A stretch of 64,000 bases of DNA, taken from assembly GCA_016938235.1 (NCBI GenBank), contig JAFGVA010000058.1:62001-126000 (forward strand), written 5' to 3'. Below the pieces are notes generated by a model. It searched no databases. It was not told the DNA's origin and saw only the letters and a program-made list of their open reading frames with translations. This DNA is from Bacteroidales bacterium (GTDB taxonomy: Bacteria > Bacteroidota > Bacteroidia > Bacteroidales > UBA10428). The translations under genes and the position numbers were made by a program. Shown here one piece after another: positions 27,459 to 34,924 of this stretch. Numbering within the stretch: the first letter of the stretch is position 1; each line of letters starts with the position of its first letter.

Positions 27459-27920
27459 TTATTGTAGCGATTCCAGAATTTGATTTGTATGATCGCCCGT
27501 AATGACTTTATTAAAGACTTTAAGAATTTTTCCTTCTTCGTCAATTATATAGGTTGTTCTTAAAACACCTTCATACTCTTTCCCATAATTTTTCTTTAAT
27601 CCCCAAGCCCCGTAAGCCTTAAGTATTTCTTTATCGGTATCAGCAATTAAAGTAAAGGGGAGGGTGTATTTACTTATGAAATTTGTATGCGATTTTTCAT
27701 TATCAGGACTTACCCCAATAACTTCAAAACCTTTTGCTATTAAATCGTTATAATTGTCTCGTAAATTACAAGCTTCGGTTGTACAGCCCGGTGTATTATC
27801 TTTTGGATAAAAGTATAGAATTACTTTTTTTCCCTTAAAAGAACTTAGAGAAATAGCTTCACCATTTTGGTTTTTTGCTGTAAAATCGGGTGCTTGTGAT
27901 TGCTCGTCCAGAAGTGCCAT
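27459..27920 (-). CDS. bcp: Thioredoxin-dependent thiol peroxidase (Bcp/PrxQ)
   Basis: Atypical 2-Cys peroxiredoxin of 153 residues that reduces H2O2 and organic hydroperoxides with thioredoxin. The peroxidatic Cys46 is in DNTPGCTTEAC, with the resolving Cys51 five residues on, as in E. coli Bcp. The N-terminal APDFTAKNQNG and the C-terminal YGKEYEGVLRTTYIID match the family. Monocistronic; a large hairpin follows the stop. Confidence 0.96.
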   Translation of the reverse strand: MALLDEQSQAPDFTAKNQNGEAISLSSFKGKKVILYFYPKDNTPGCTTEACNLRDNYNDLIAKGFEVIGVSPDNEKSHTNFISKYTLPFTLIADTDKEILKAYGAWGLKKNYGKEYEGVLRTTYIIDEEGKILKVFNKVITGDHTNQILESLQ

Positions 27921-27981
27921 GTTATATTTATTTAACTTGGCATTTTAACATTCAGTTTCGAAAAAAGTTCAATCGATAAAT

Positions 27982-29118
27982 TTATAAAACAAGAAGTTTT
28001 TTAACCACAACTGCCTTTTTTGTTTGAATTTTCACAAAACAATATCCTTTTGGCAAGAATTCAATGTTGAAAGTACTGCCTGACGGAATCTCATTTTTTA
28101 TTAGTCTTCCTGAAAGGGAGTAGAAACTGATATTTTCTATTAAGCTTGGATCAATTCCTGACAAAGAAACTGAATTAGTTGCCGGATTTGGAAATATTTC
28201 AATAATTGAATTGTCAGATGGATTATAAACTGATGAATAATTTGAACGATAATAAGTACTATTTGTTTCCAGAAATAATTCTTCCTTATAGAAAATATAA
28301 AACTTCTCTTGTTTTATCATTCCTGCTTCGTCGTATGAATATTCCAAAATGCTCAATGTGTCAGTATATTCAGAGCTTTCCTCATTTTTATCCAATTCAA
28401 TGATTTTTGTATTTCTTCCCTGGTCATCGTAAGTATATTTCCTTAAAAATAAAGGAGAAAATTCAGTCACCAGGCAATCTATTAATAATCCTTCAGGGTT
28501 GTAAGTGTTTGTGAAGGTTCTGTACCAAGAATTCCATGTATCAGAATTAGAATAATAGACTCGTGTTTTTATTGTATCGTAGTTTGAATGCGCGTCATAG
28601 ATATAGTCGTATTCGAAATACTCCCATTCTTCAGTTCCGTTTCTGAAAGTGTCGGTTTTATGAATTAGTTTGGATTGACTGTTGTAATAGTATTTTTCAT
28701 GCTTGATGAGCTCGCCGTGATTTATTTGAATGAATTCAGAAATTAAATCATTATTGTTAAAAATGAAATGTGATGATATATTATTCGCTAAATCAGCAAC
28801 TGTTTCAAGTAAACCATTGTTGTTACAGGAATAATTATAATTATAAGATATTGAAAAGCCATCAGAAAACCAGTAATGGCTAACTTTTTTATTTGTTATA
28901 ATGGCATTACCTGAATAATTATAGCTTGTAGTGTTTTTAATTACAGGTTCTTTTGTGTCCCAATCGTAAGAAATTTGCACTAGACTATCTAAAACATAAC
29001 TTCCTTTATTTTCCGGCAGGAAATAAGGAAGTTGAGTTATTTCCTGTGCAAATAATGCATTATAACTACCTATTATTAAATAAATTATTGCAGCCAACTC
29101 CATCGCTCTTAATCTCAT
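27982..29118 (-). CDS. Secreted protein with YD-like repeats and T9SS type A C-terminal signal
   Basis: 378-residue exported protein. The signal peptide is atypical (about 1-24, ending NALFAQ). The middle 50-300 residues show a loose tandem pattern of Tyr/Asp strand motifs (YSYDEAGMIKQEKFY, YTYDDQGRNTKIIEL, YIYDAHSN), resembling RHS/YD-type repeats. The C-terminal about 75 residues form a type A sorting domain: IIEIFPNPATNSVSLSG, then ISFYSLSGRLIKNE and LPKGYCFVKIQTKKAVVVKKLLVL-type ending (quoted in part). It is therefore predicted to be exported by T9SS and attached or released at the cell surface. Specific function unknown. Confidence 0.8.
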   Translation of the reverse strand: MRLRAMELAAIIYLIIGSYNALFAQEITQLPYFLPENKGSYVLDSLVQISYDWDTKEPVIKNTTSYNYSGNAIITNKKVSHYWFSDGFSISYNYNYSCNNNGLLETVADLANNISSHFIFNNNDLISEFIQINHGELIKHEKYYYNSQSKLIHKTDTFRNGTEEWEYFEYDYIYDAHSNYDTIKTRVYYSNSDTWNSWYRTFTNTYNPEGLLIDCLVTEFSPLFLRKYTYDDQGRNTKIIELDKNEESSEYTDTLSILEYSYDEAGMIKQEKFYIFYKEELFLETNSTYYRSNYSSVYNPSDNSIIEIFPNPATNSVSLSGIDPSLIENISFYSLSGRLIKNEIPSGSTFNIEFLPKGYCFVKIQTKKAVVVKKLLVL

Positions 29119-29157
29119 ATCTATAAATTTTAAGGTTGCAAAGAAAAGTAAATTATT

Positions 29158-29826
29158 TTATTTAGAGGCTTTAATTGCTCTTAATATTTCACGTTTACCC
29201 GGAGGTCCCGGTAGCCTTTCCACCTTAAAGCCTGCAGACAGTATTGCTCTCCGAACTGCACCTTTAGCACAATAAGTTGTAAGTATACCTTCATCTTCCA
29301 TTATGGAATACATTTTTTTGAAAATCCTTTCAGTCCATAATTCCGGTTGTACATTTGGTGAGAAAGCATCGAAATATACCAGGTCGAATAGCGCATCCGT
29401 TGTAAAACTATTCAAATCAGTTTTTTCTTTTTTCAGAATGAAATCAGGAGTAAGTTCTGCATTTATATTCCATTTGCAAGAGTGAATTTCTGAAAAAATA
29501 CCGCTGTCTTTAGCAGATAGTTTCAGGTGTTCAGCATAATTCAGTTTTGAAAACAATTCTTCCGAAAGAGGATAGCGTTCAATCGAATTGTAAAAAATTT
29601 TCAGTTTTTTTGTTTGCAGATAGGTTAAGATACAATTGAGTCCGGTGCCCAGGCCCATCTCAAAGATCTTTATTTCGGTTTTAGGCTTCATCTGTTTTAA
29701 TCCTGCTTCAATAAAAACATGCATCGATTCCTGAACTGCTCCATGCGTGCTGTGGTATTGTTCGTTCCATTCAGGAATAGCAAGACTTGATGAGCCGTCC
29801 TCTGTTTTTATTAGTTCAATTTTCAA
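29158..29826 (-). CDS. mnmD: tRNA U34 5-methylaminomethyl-2-thiouridine methyltransferase (MnmD)
   Basis: SAM-dependent methyltransferase corresponding to the MnmD half of MnmC; no FAD oxidoreductase half is present. It completes mnm5s2U at the tRNA wobble position. Motifs: GAVQESMHVFIEAGL, the SAM motif FEMGLGTGLN, and the signature YFDAFSPNVQPELW. The frame opens at an ATG at 29859, but I prefer the TTG at 29826 (223 residues, MKIELIKTEDGSSS), because family members start there and a -7 box at 29869-29876 would make the longer start nearly leaderless. Divergent from dinB. Confidence 0.88.
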   Translation of the reverse strand: MKIELIKTEDGSSSLAIPEWNEQYHSTHGAVQESMHVFIEAGLKQMKPKTEIKIFEMGLGTGLNCILTYLQTKKLKIFYNSIERYPLSEELFSKLNYAEHLKLSAKDSGIFSEIHSCKWNINAELTPDFILKKEKTDLNSFTTDALFDLVYFDAFSPNVQPELWTERIFKKMYSIMEDEGILTTYCAKGAVRRAILSAGFKVERLPGPPGKREILRAIKASK

Positions 29827-29868
29827 TACGATTCTGGTTTGTATAAAGAAATACTTCAACGATCTTTA

Positions 29869-29876
29869 CAAAAGTA
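29869..29876 (-). promoter_or_regulatory. -7 box for mnmD
   Basis: TACTTTTG on the minus strand fits TAnnTTTG. It lies between mnmD and the divergent dinB start at 29883, so the two promoters must overlap. Confidence 0.4.
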
Positions 29877-29882
29877 AGCATT

Positions 29883-30959
29883 ATGAGGGTACGCAAAATC
29901 ATTCATATCGATATGGATGCCTTTTATGCATCTATTGAGCAAAGAGACAATCCTTTGCTAAGGGGAAAGCCTGTTGCTGTCGGAGGCTCGCGAAACAGGG
30001 GAGTGGTGGCTGCTGCAAGCTACGAAGCCAGGAAGTTTGGTGTGTTTTCAGCCATGCCTTCGTTGGTTGCAAAACGTAAATGTCCAAAAATTATTTTTGT
30101 TAAACCCCGGTTCGATGTTTATCAGAAAGTTTCGGGGCAAATACAAGAAATATTTCATGAGTATACCGACCTGGTTGAACCACTTTCGCTAGACGAGGCT
30201 TTTCTGGATGTTACAGAAAACAAACCGGGAATAAAGCTTGCTACAGATATAGCCAAAGAAATAAAATTCAGGATAAAAGAAGAGACGGGCTTGACTGCAT
30301 CTGCCGGGGTCTCGTTCAATAAATTTCTGGCAAAAATTGCTTCAGATTACGACAAGCCCGATGGTTTGTATGTTATTAAACCCAAAATGGCAGAATCGTT
30401 TATTGAAAAATTACCTGTACGGAAATTTTTTGGTGTTGGAGCAGTTACTGCCGAGAAAATGCACAAAATAGGAATTGCTACCGGCAAAGATTTAAAGCAA
30501 TGGAGCCTGGACGCTCTTGTCAGAAATTTTGGTAAATCGGGACATTTCTTTTATAACATTGCCAGAGGAACAGATAATCGTCCGGTTAATCCCTCGCGAA
30601 TCAGGAAATCGATTGGAGCTGAACATACCTATGACATCGATTTGCAAGGTAAAAATGAAATTCTGGATGCCCTTGCAATAATTGGGAAAGAACTTAATAA
30701 CCGTTTATCAATTAAGCAGAGAAAAGGGAGAACGCTAACCTTAAAAGTTAAGTTCGATAATTTTGAAAAAATCACCCGGAGTAAAAGTCTTGAAGACTAT
30801 CTTTCTCCATCCAATATCAATGATATAATGCACCAACTTATCGACGAACTTGACTTTTCGAACAGAGGGGTCAGACTTCTGGGGCTCACAATTTCCAATC
30901 TTGATAAACCTTCGCATGAGGTTGTGCAACTTGAAATACCTTACGAATACAACAAGTAA
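29883..30959 (+). CDS. dinB: DNA polymerase IV
   Basis: Y-family translesion polymerase, 358 residues. The palm carboxylates are in HIDMDAFYASIE (near the N-terminus) and LSLDEAFLDVT (about 99-109); the steric gate and fingers region is GVVAAASYEARKFGV. The thumb (HhH, KIGIATGKDL) and little-finger domain are present, and the C-terminus ends VQLEIPYEYNK with a possible beta-clamp-binding QLEIPY-like peptide. It would perform error-prone bypass of minor-groove adducts. Its 3' end converges with the DUF3127 gene 11 bp away. Confidence 0.97.
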   Translation: MRVRKIIHIDMDAFYASIEQRDNPLLRGKPVAVGGSRNRGVVAAASYEARKFGVFSAMPSLVAKRKCPKIIFVKPRFDVYQKVSGQIQEIFHEYTDLVEPLSLDEAFLDVTENKPGIKLATDIAKEIKFRIKEETGLTASAGVSFNKFLAKIASDYDKPDGLYVIKPKMAESFIEKLPVRKFFGVGAVTAEKMHKIGIATGKDLKQWSLDALVRNFGKSGHFFYNIARGTDNRPVNPSRIRKSIGAEHTYDIDLQGKNEILDALAIIGKELNNRLSIKQRKGRTLTLKVKFDNFEKITRSKSLEDYLSPSNINDIMHQLIDELDFSNRGVRLLGLTISNLDKPSHEVVQLEIPYEYNK

Positions 30960-30970
30960 CGGACTTTGTT

Positions 30971-31336
30971 TTAAAATGGCAAATCATCTTCTTCAGGCAA
31001 AGAATTATCCTGAGAAGGAGCGAAATCTGCTTCATCCATTATTGGTGGTGGGCCATCCGGTGCTGCCCCCTGGTCCTGGGTTTCAATCTTCCAGCCCTTA
31101 ACATCGGTATACCATCTGCCATTGAATTCGCGACTTTCAATATCAAAGAGAACCTTTACCATATCACCTTCTTTTACAGGGTTCTGGTCGATTTTGTCAC
31201 CCCACAGATTAAAACAAACTTTCCTGGGATATTGATCCTGCGTCTCAAGAATATATTCTTGCTTGCGCCATTGGCCATTTTTTCCGGTCCCCGATTGCTC
31301 CGGCAATAGTTGTATAATTTTTCCCTGAATTTCCAT
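30971..31336 (-). CDS. DUF3127 OB-fold protein with SSB-like acidic tip
   Basis: Small DUF3127 protein, 121 residues from the ATG at 31336; an upstream ATG at 31372 adds a Phe/Lys-rich leader unlike family members, which begin MEIQGKI. An OB-fold-like domain (about 1-85, including WRKQEYILETQDQYPRKV and a GWKIETQ closing strand) is followed by a Pro/Asp linker and an acidic end EEDDLPF. That end is indistinguishable from the C-terminal tip by which SSB recruits repair proteins. This suggests a single-strand nucleic-acid binding or replication-associated role (inference). Convergent neighbour of dinB. Confidence 0.82.
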   Translation of the reverse strand: MEIQGKIIQLLPEQSGTGKNGQWRKQEYILETQDQYPRKVCFNLWGDKIDQNPVKEGDMVKVLFDIESREFNGRWYTDVKGWKIETQDQGAAPDGPPPIMDEADFAPSQDNSLPEEDDLPF

Positions 31337-31439
31337 GTTGAGCTTTTTTTTCACAAAGAAAAATAAATTCACATAAATCTAAAACCATTGTTGAAAAGTA
31401 TTGAAGACTTCCTGAAAAGTTATTCAAAGAGCCGAAATC

Positions 31440-31453
31440 CTACATTTTTGTAG
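31440..31453 (+). promoter_or_regulatory. Candidate operator, copy 1
   Basis: The palindrome CTACATTTTTGTAG lies 138 bp upstream of the NifX-like gene. The identical element, extended to CTACATTTTTGTAGTT, occurs in the same relative orientation about 144 bp upstream of modB (34143-34156). The shared regulator is unknown; a molybdenum- or redox-responsive factor is inferred from the downstream genes. Confidence 0.55.
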
Positions 31454-31591
31454 TTTTCTTATTTTATTCTGACATGAAGGTTTAAAATTTTTCGTCTGAT
31501 GAATTATGTAAAATGCTATTAAACAACGCTGTATTGTTTATGGTATGGCGATTGAATAAAAGAATTTACATAATTGAAAAAAAACTGAGAG

Positions 31592-31984
31592 ATGAAAGTA
31601 GTAATCCCTGTTGTTGACAATGGAACGGCAAAAGATGCTCTGGCTCCAGCTTTTCATAATTCTGATTTTGTTTGCATTTACGACTCGGAAAGCGAAAATT
31701 ACGAATGGATGAAAACTGTTGAAATTTCGGAAAAACCCGGAAATTTAAGTCTTGGTTTTAAACAAAAGGGCATTGGAACAGTAATTAGCAAAAGCATGTC
31801 GGGTATGGCCTTGTCACTTTTCAAAGCTTTGGGCTTAGAGGTTTATGAGGCTGTCAGTAATAGTGTAGCTGAAAACATATCCTTATTGGTTGAAAACAAA
31901 CTTAAACCAATTATGGCAGCGTCTGCAAGCGATTCAAGCTGTAATGGTTTATGCAGCAGTTGTTCCAGCGATACTTGCAAATAA
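31592..31984 (+). CDS. NifX/NifB-like dinitrogenase iron-molybdenum cofactor family protein
   Basis: 130-residue cytosolic protein of the NifX/NafY/NifB-C-terminal family (PF02579). It starts MKVVIPVVDNGTAKDALAPAF and contains IGTVISKSMSGMALSLFKALGLEVYEA, the typical ribonuclease-H-like fold. Such proteins bind Fe-S or Fe-Mo cluster precursors; in non-diazotrophs they occur near Mrp/NBP35 or molybdenum genes. The C-terminus carries five cysteines in a CNGLCSSCSSDTC tail, a likely metal or cluster site. No nif genes are in the window. Its upstream region shares a palindrome with modBC. Confidence 0.85.
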   Translation: MKVVIPVVDNGTAKDALAPAFHNSDFVCIYDSESENYEWMKTVEISEKPGNLSLGFKQKGIGTVISKSMSGMALSLFKALGLEVYEAVSNSVAENISLLVENKLKPIMAASASDSSCNGLCSSCSSDTCK

Positions 31985-32038
31985 TATTTTTTTTTTGATG
32001 GCTTATAAGAGAATTTCTTTCGAAAAGGATTTTTTTTA

Positions 32039-32100
32039 TACTCAGTGCAACTCTGAGTCTTCTTTGTGAACCTTTGTGAAAAAATTAATCACATAAATAA
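32039..32100. repeat. Dispersed intergenic repeat-like segment
   Basis: The stretch begins with a hairpin (ACTCAG/CTGAGT) and continues CTTCTTTGTGAACCTTTGTG and AATTAATCACATAAAT. Degenerate 'CTTTGTG...AATCAC' strings of this kind recur between genes in many Bacteroidota genomes. Only one copy is in the window, so the assignment rests on recollection of such repeats. Confidence 0.3.
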
Positions 32101-32123
32101 ATTTTGAGATTACCAGAGATTTT

Positions 32124-32164
32124 CAGACAAGCTCAGATTGAATTGTTCTGGCTTGTTTTTTTTG
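32124..32164 (+). terminator. Terminator-like hairpin with U-tract
   Basis: ACAAGC (32127-32132) pairs with GCTTGT (32151-32156) and is followed by seven further T residues. It lies 140 bp after the NifX-like gene and just before the convergent modC stop. Confidence 0.5.
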
Positions 32165-32181
32165 AGATTAGTTTTTAAGTC

Positions 32182-33279
32182 TTATACCTGAATTGAATCC
32201 AGAGCCAGTGTTTTAAACAGGCAAAAGACCTCTGCTCCGGTTTTAAGATTTAAAGCATCAGCTGCTGCCATGCTAACTTCGGCCAACAAAGGAAAACCGC
32301 AATCAACTACCACTAACACTCTGGGCTTATCGTCAATAATGTCAATTACAGAACCTTTAAGCTGGTTTCTGAAAGATGTACCGGAAATCTGGCTTTCTGC
32401 CAGTACAATATCTGAAGTTTTAAGAAATACTTTCACCTTGTCGCCTATCTCGTATTTGTTGCGCTTAGGTTCAAACAGAATTTTAACTTTTTGTTCCTTG
32501 CCTAAACCGTTTAATACAATAATACCATCCGTTTCATTTATTTCTTTCACTTCAAGGCTGAGGGTATTTAATGCATCAGTTGCCGGTAAAACTTTAAAAA
32601 GAGCCTGATTTTTTATTAGGTCATTGTAATCGCCATGACTGATGACCAATCCCTTGTTAATCAGACAAATATCAGATGTAAGTTTCAGAATATCAGGCAT
32701 ATCGTGACTAACTACTAGCACCGGGATATCTAATCTTTTGGCAATTTTAGATATAAATGGTATGATTTGTTTGCGAAGTTTCTGATCCAATGCGCTGAAT
32801 GGCTCATCGAGCAGAAGTACTTCCGGAGCTGCAAGTAAAGCCCTGCCCAGCGCTACACGCTGACGCTGACCGCCGGAAAGCTCATCAGGGAATTTATTCA
32901 GTAGATGGTCAATCTCAAACATTTGAACCACACCTTCAAAATCAATGCTGCTTTTTCTTCCCTTTAAAAACCTTGTTCCATAAAGCAGGTTTTTTTTCAC
33001 TGTAAAATGAGGGAATAATCTTCCCTCCTGAAAGACATACCCAACATGTCTTTTGTTGGTTGCCAGGTTAACTTTTTGTTTTGAAGAAAACAGAATGGTA
33101 TCTGAGGATACTATTTCGCCCGTGTCGGGCATAATTACACCGCTGATACATTGTAAAAGCGTGGTCTTGCCTGCACCGCTATGACCAAAAATTCCGGTTA
33201 TCCCCGATTCAAACTTTTCATTAATTCTGAAAGTAAAACCAGGTCGGGTAAGGGTAATATTTATGGTAATCTGACTCAT
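32182..33279 (-). CDS. modC: Molybdate ABC transporter ATP-binding protein
   Basis: 365-residue ATPase of the molybdate/tungstate importer. Walker A is GHSGAGKTT (32-40), followed by the Q-loop (VFQEGRLFPHFTV), signature LSGGQRQRVALGRAL and Walker B VLLLDEPFSALD. The C-terminal about 130 residues contain a Mop/TOBE domain (QISGTSFRNQLKGSVIDI) that binds oxyanion and usually feedback-inhibits transport. It overlaps modB by 4 bp (ATGA type), so translation is coupled. No modA lies next to it, so the binding protein must be elsewhere. Confidence 0.94.
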   Translation of the reverse strand: MSQITINITLTRPGFTFRINEKFESGITGIFGHSGAGKTTLLQCISGVIMPDTGEIVSSDTILFSSKQKVNLATNKRHVGYVFQEGRLFPHFTVKKNLLYGTRFLKGRKSSIDFEGVVQMFEIDHLLNKFPDELSGGQRQRVALGRALLAAPEVLLLDEPFSALDQKLRKQIIPFISKIAKRLDIPVLVVSHDMPDILKLTSDICLINKGLVISHGDYNDLIKNQALFKVLPATDALNTLSLEVKEINETDGIIVLNGLGKEQKVKILFEPKRNKYEIGDKVKVFLKTSDIVLAESQISGTSFRNQLKGSVIDIIDDKPRVLVVVDCGFPLLAEVSMAAADALNLKTGAEVFCLFKTLALDSIQV

Positions 33280-33998
33280 TCAGCGTTTTGATATCCAATT
33301 TTTTTCTTACTGAGTTTCGATTTCTTCTTATTCCTGTAGAAATATTCTGAAGCAACAATAGCCGCAAAAGAAATTATTACTGAGATCGCTACAAGAGCAA
33401 AGGTTTCAGTTTCTTTTCCCGGCACCTGCATTTTCGAAAAAATAGCCAATGGCAAAGTTCTGGTTTCACCCTGGATATTCCCGGCAAAAGTTATTGTGGC
33501 GCCAAATTCTCCCAGACTTCGTGCAAAAGCCAAAACAAAACCGCCTAATATTCCCGGCCAGGCAAGTGGTAAGGTTATTAAAATGAAAGTTTTAAACCAA
33601 GATGCTCCCAGGGTTCTGGAGGCTTGTTCAAGATTGGGATCTACCATTTCCATAGAAACTTTTACCGAGCGGATTATTAGTGGAAATGATACAACAATAG
33701 CGGCAATTACTGCGGCAGAAAATGAAAAAGCAATGCGAATACCAAAAACACTAAACAGCCACTTACCAATTATACCGTTTGTGCCCAGTATTAACAGCAA
33801 CAAATATCCGGTTGTAACCGGAGGCATGACCATGGGCAGATGAATTATTGCTTCAAGAATTACTTTTCCTCTGAATTGTTTCCTGGCCAGAACATAACCC
33901 AGCAGAATAGCAACAGGCAAAGCAATTGCTGAGGTGTAAAGTGCCACCTTAAGCGAAAGCCAGACTGCCTGGTAATCTATTGCAAGGTTTCTAATCAT
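33276..33998 (-). CDS. modB: Molybdate ABC transporter permease
   Basis: 240-residue inner-membrane permease with five or so helices and the EAA coupling loop (EQASRTLGASWFKTFILITLPLAWPG). Other family features: LPMVMPPVTTGYLLL, GIIGKWLF and FARSLGEFGATITFAGNI. It forms the channel with ModC. The C-terminus is strongly basic (KKKSKLSKKK). It is first in the operon; transcription probably starts within the 316-bp upstream spacer containing the shared palindrome. Confidence 0.94.
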   Translation of the reverse strand: MIRNLAIDYQAVWLSLKVALYTSAIALPVAILLGYVLARKQFRGKVILEAIIHLPMVMPPVTTGYLLLLILGTNGIIGKWLFSVFGIRIAFSFSAAVIAAIVVSFPLIIRSVKVSMEMVDPNLEQASRTLGASWFKTFILITLPLAWPGILGGFVLAFARSLGEFGATITFAGNIQGETRTLPLAIFSKMQVPGKETETFALVAISVIISFAAIVASEYFYRNKKKSKLSKKKIGYQNAE

Positions 33999-34314
33999 AC
34001 CGGAAAAATAATTTGCACTGTCTAAGTTAACAATGATAAAATAACTCTTTAGAAAATAATATCAGATAGTGTGCCAACCTATAAACAGGAAAGGCAAAAA
34101 TCAGTAAATCAGGAATATATGATTTTTATGAAATTTAAGGAACTACAAAAATGTAGTATGATATAGTGTTAAAAACTTAAATGTCAGCTATACATAAATT
34201 GGTTTATTCTATTGTGGTTATTTATTTCTTTTTGAATTAGAGCTCAAAACAAAGAAAAAAATGTCGCCAGAAATTATAATTTAGCTAAAACCTTATCAAA
34301 AAAGAATAAATGTT
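33999..34314. other. 316-bp intergenic regulatory region of modBC
   Basis: Gene-free AT-rich spacer between divergent modB and the thioesterase gene. It holds the palindrome at 34143-34156 described separately. No modA fragment, tRNA or recognisable molybdenum-cofactor riboswitch was seen, and no clean TAnnTTTG box could be assigned for modB. Confidence 0.6.
34143..34156 (-). promoter_or_regulatory. Candidate operator, copy 2 (modBC)
   Basis: CTACAAAAATGTAG on the plus strand, i.e. CTACATTTTTGTAG reading towards modB, 144 bp before the modB start. Sixteen bases (CTACATTTTTGTAGTT) are identical to the element upstream of the NifX-like gene, in the same orientation and at nearly the same distance. 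Confidence 0.55.
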
Positions 34315-34806
34315 ATGAGCCATAAAATTATAAATCCCTTTGCTGTTTTAGATCGTGGAGAACGTTATAATTGCTTTGGTTGTTCTCCCAACAATGCCTT
34401 AGGTCTGCAACTGCATTTTCAAGATTGTGGAGAGAACGAAATTGAATCGTTCTGGCAACCCCAGAAGCATTTAGAAGGCTTTTTTAATGTTTTGCATGGT
34501 GGCATACAAGCTACCTTGCACGATGAGGTTGCAGGCTGGATAGTTTTTACAAAATGTAAAACCTCGGGAGTTACACAAAATTTGAATGTAAAATATTTGA
34601 AGCCTGTATTTATTAATGGTCCAAAAATAAGGATAGCGGGTAAACTCATTGAGATTAAGGATAAAACTGCAATTATAAAAACCGGAATCTACAACTCAGA
34701 AGGGCAATTGTGTTCCGAGGGAGAAGTTGAATATTTTGTTTTTCCTGAAGCAGTTGCAAAGAAAAGACACTTTTATCCGGGAGTTGAAGCGTTTTATGAG
34801 GGTTGA
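34315..34806 (+). CDS. PaaI-family hot-dog thioesterase
   Basis: 163-residue acyl-CoA thioesterase-like protein. The N-terminal CFGCSPNNALGLQLHF is typical of this PaaI subgroup, and the hot-dog helix carries LEGFFNVLHGGIQATLHDE with the HGG active-site loop and downstream Asp/Glu. The strand NVKYLKPVFINGP also fits. Substrate unknown. It is monocistronic, divergent from modBC and convergent with the GH43 gene. Confidence 0.88.
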   Translation: MSHKIINPFAVLDRGERYNCFGCSPNNALGLQLHFQDCGENEIESFWQPQKHLEGFFNVLHGGIQATLHDEVAGWIVFTKCKTSGVTQNLNVKYLKPVFINGPKIRIAGKLIEIKDKTAIIKTGIYNSEGQLCSEGEVEYFVFPEAVAKKRHFYPGVEAFYEG

Positions 34807-34856
34807 TAATTTTCTTTTACAAAGATTGGATTGTCTTGATTTGTTCTGGAATATAC

Positions 34857-34898
34857 CCCGAATCCGCTCGATATTTCTCTAAATTCAGCGGAGTCGGG
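34857..34898. terminator. Hairpin between convergent genes
   Basis: Arms CCCGAATCCGCT / AGCGGAGTCGGG (11 of 12 pairs) with an 18-base loop lie between the thioesterase and GH43 stops. Its GC-rich stem in an AT-rich spacer makes it a probable bidirectional terminator. Confidence 0.6.
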
Positions 34899-34924
34899 AA
34901 CTATAATTCATTAAAAAACAAGTT

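Noticed and set aside
31592-31984. Part of a nitrogenase cluster
   Set aside because: No nifHDK or nifB in the window; NifX-like proteins are common in non-diazotrophs.
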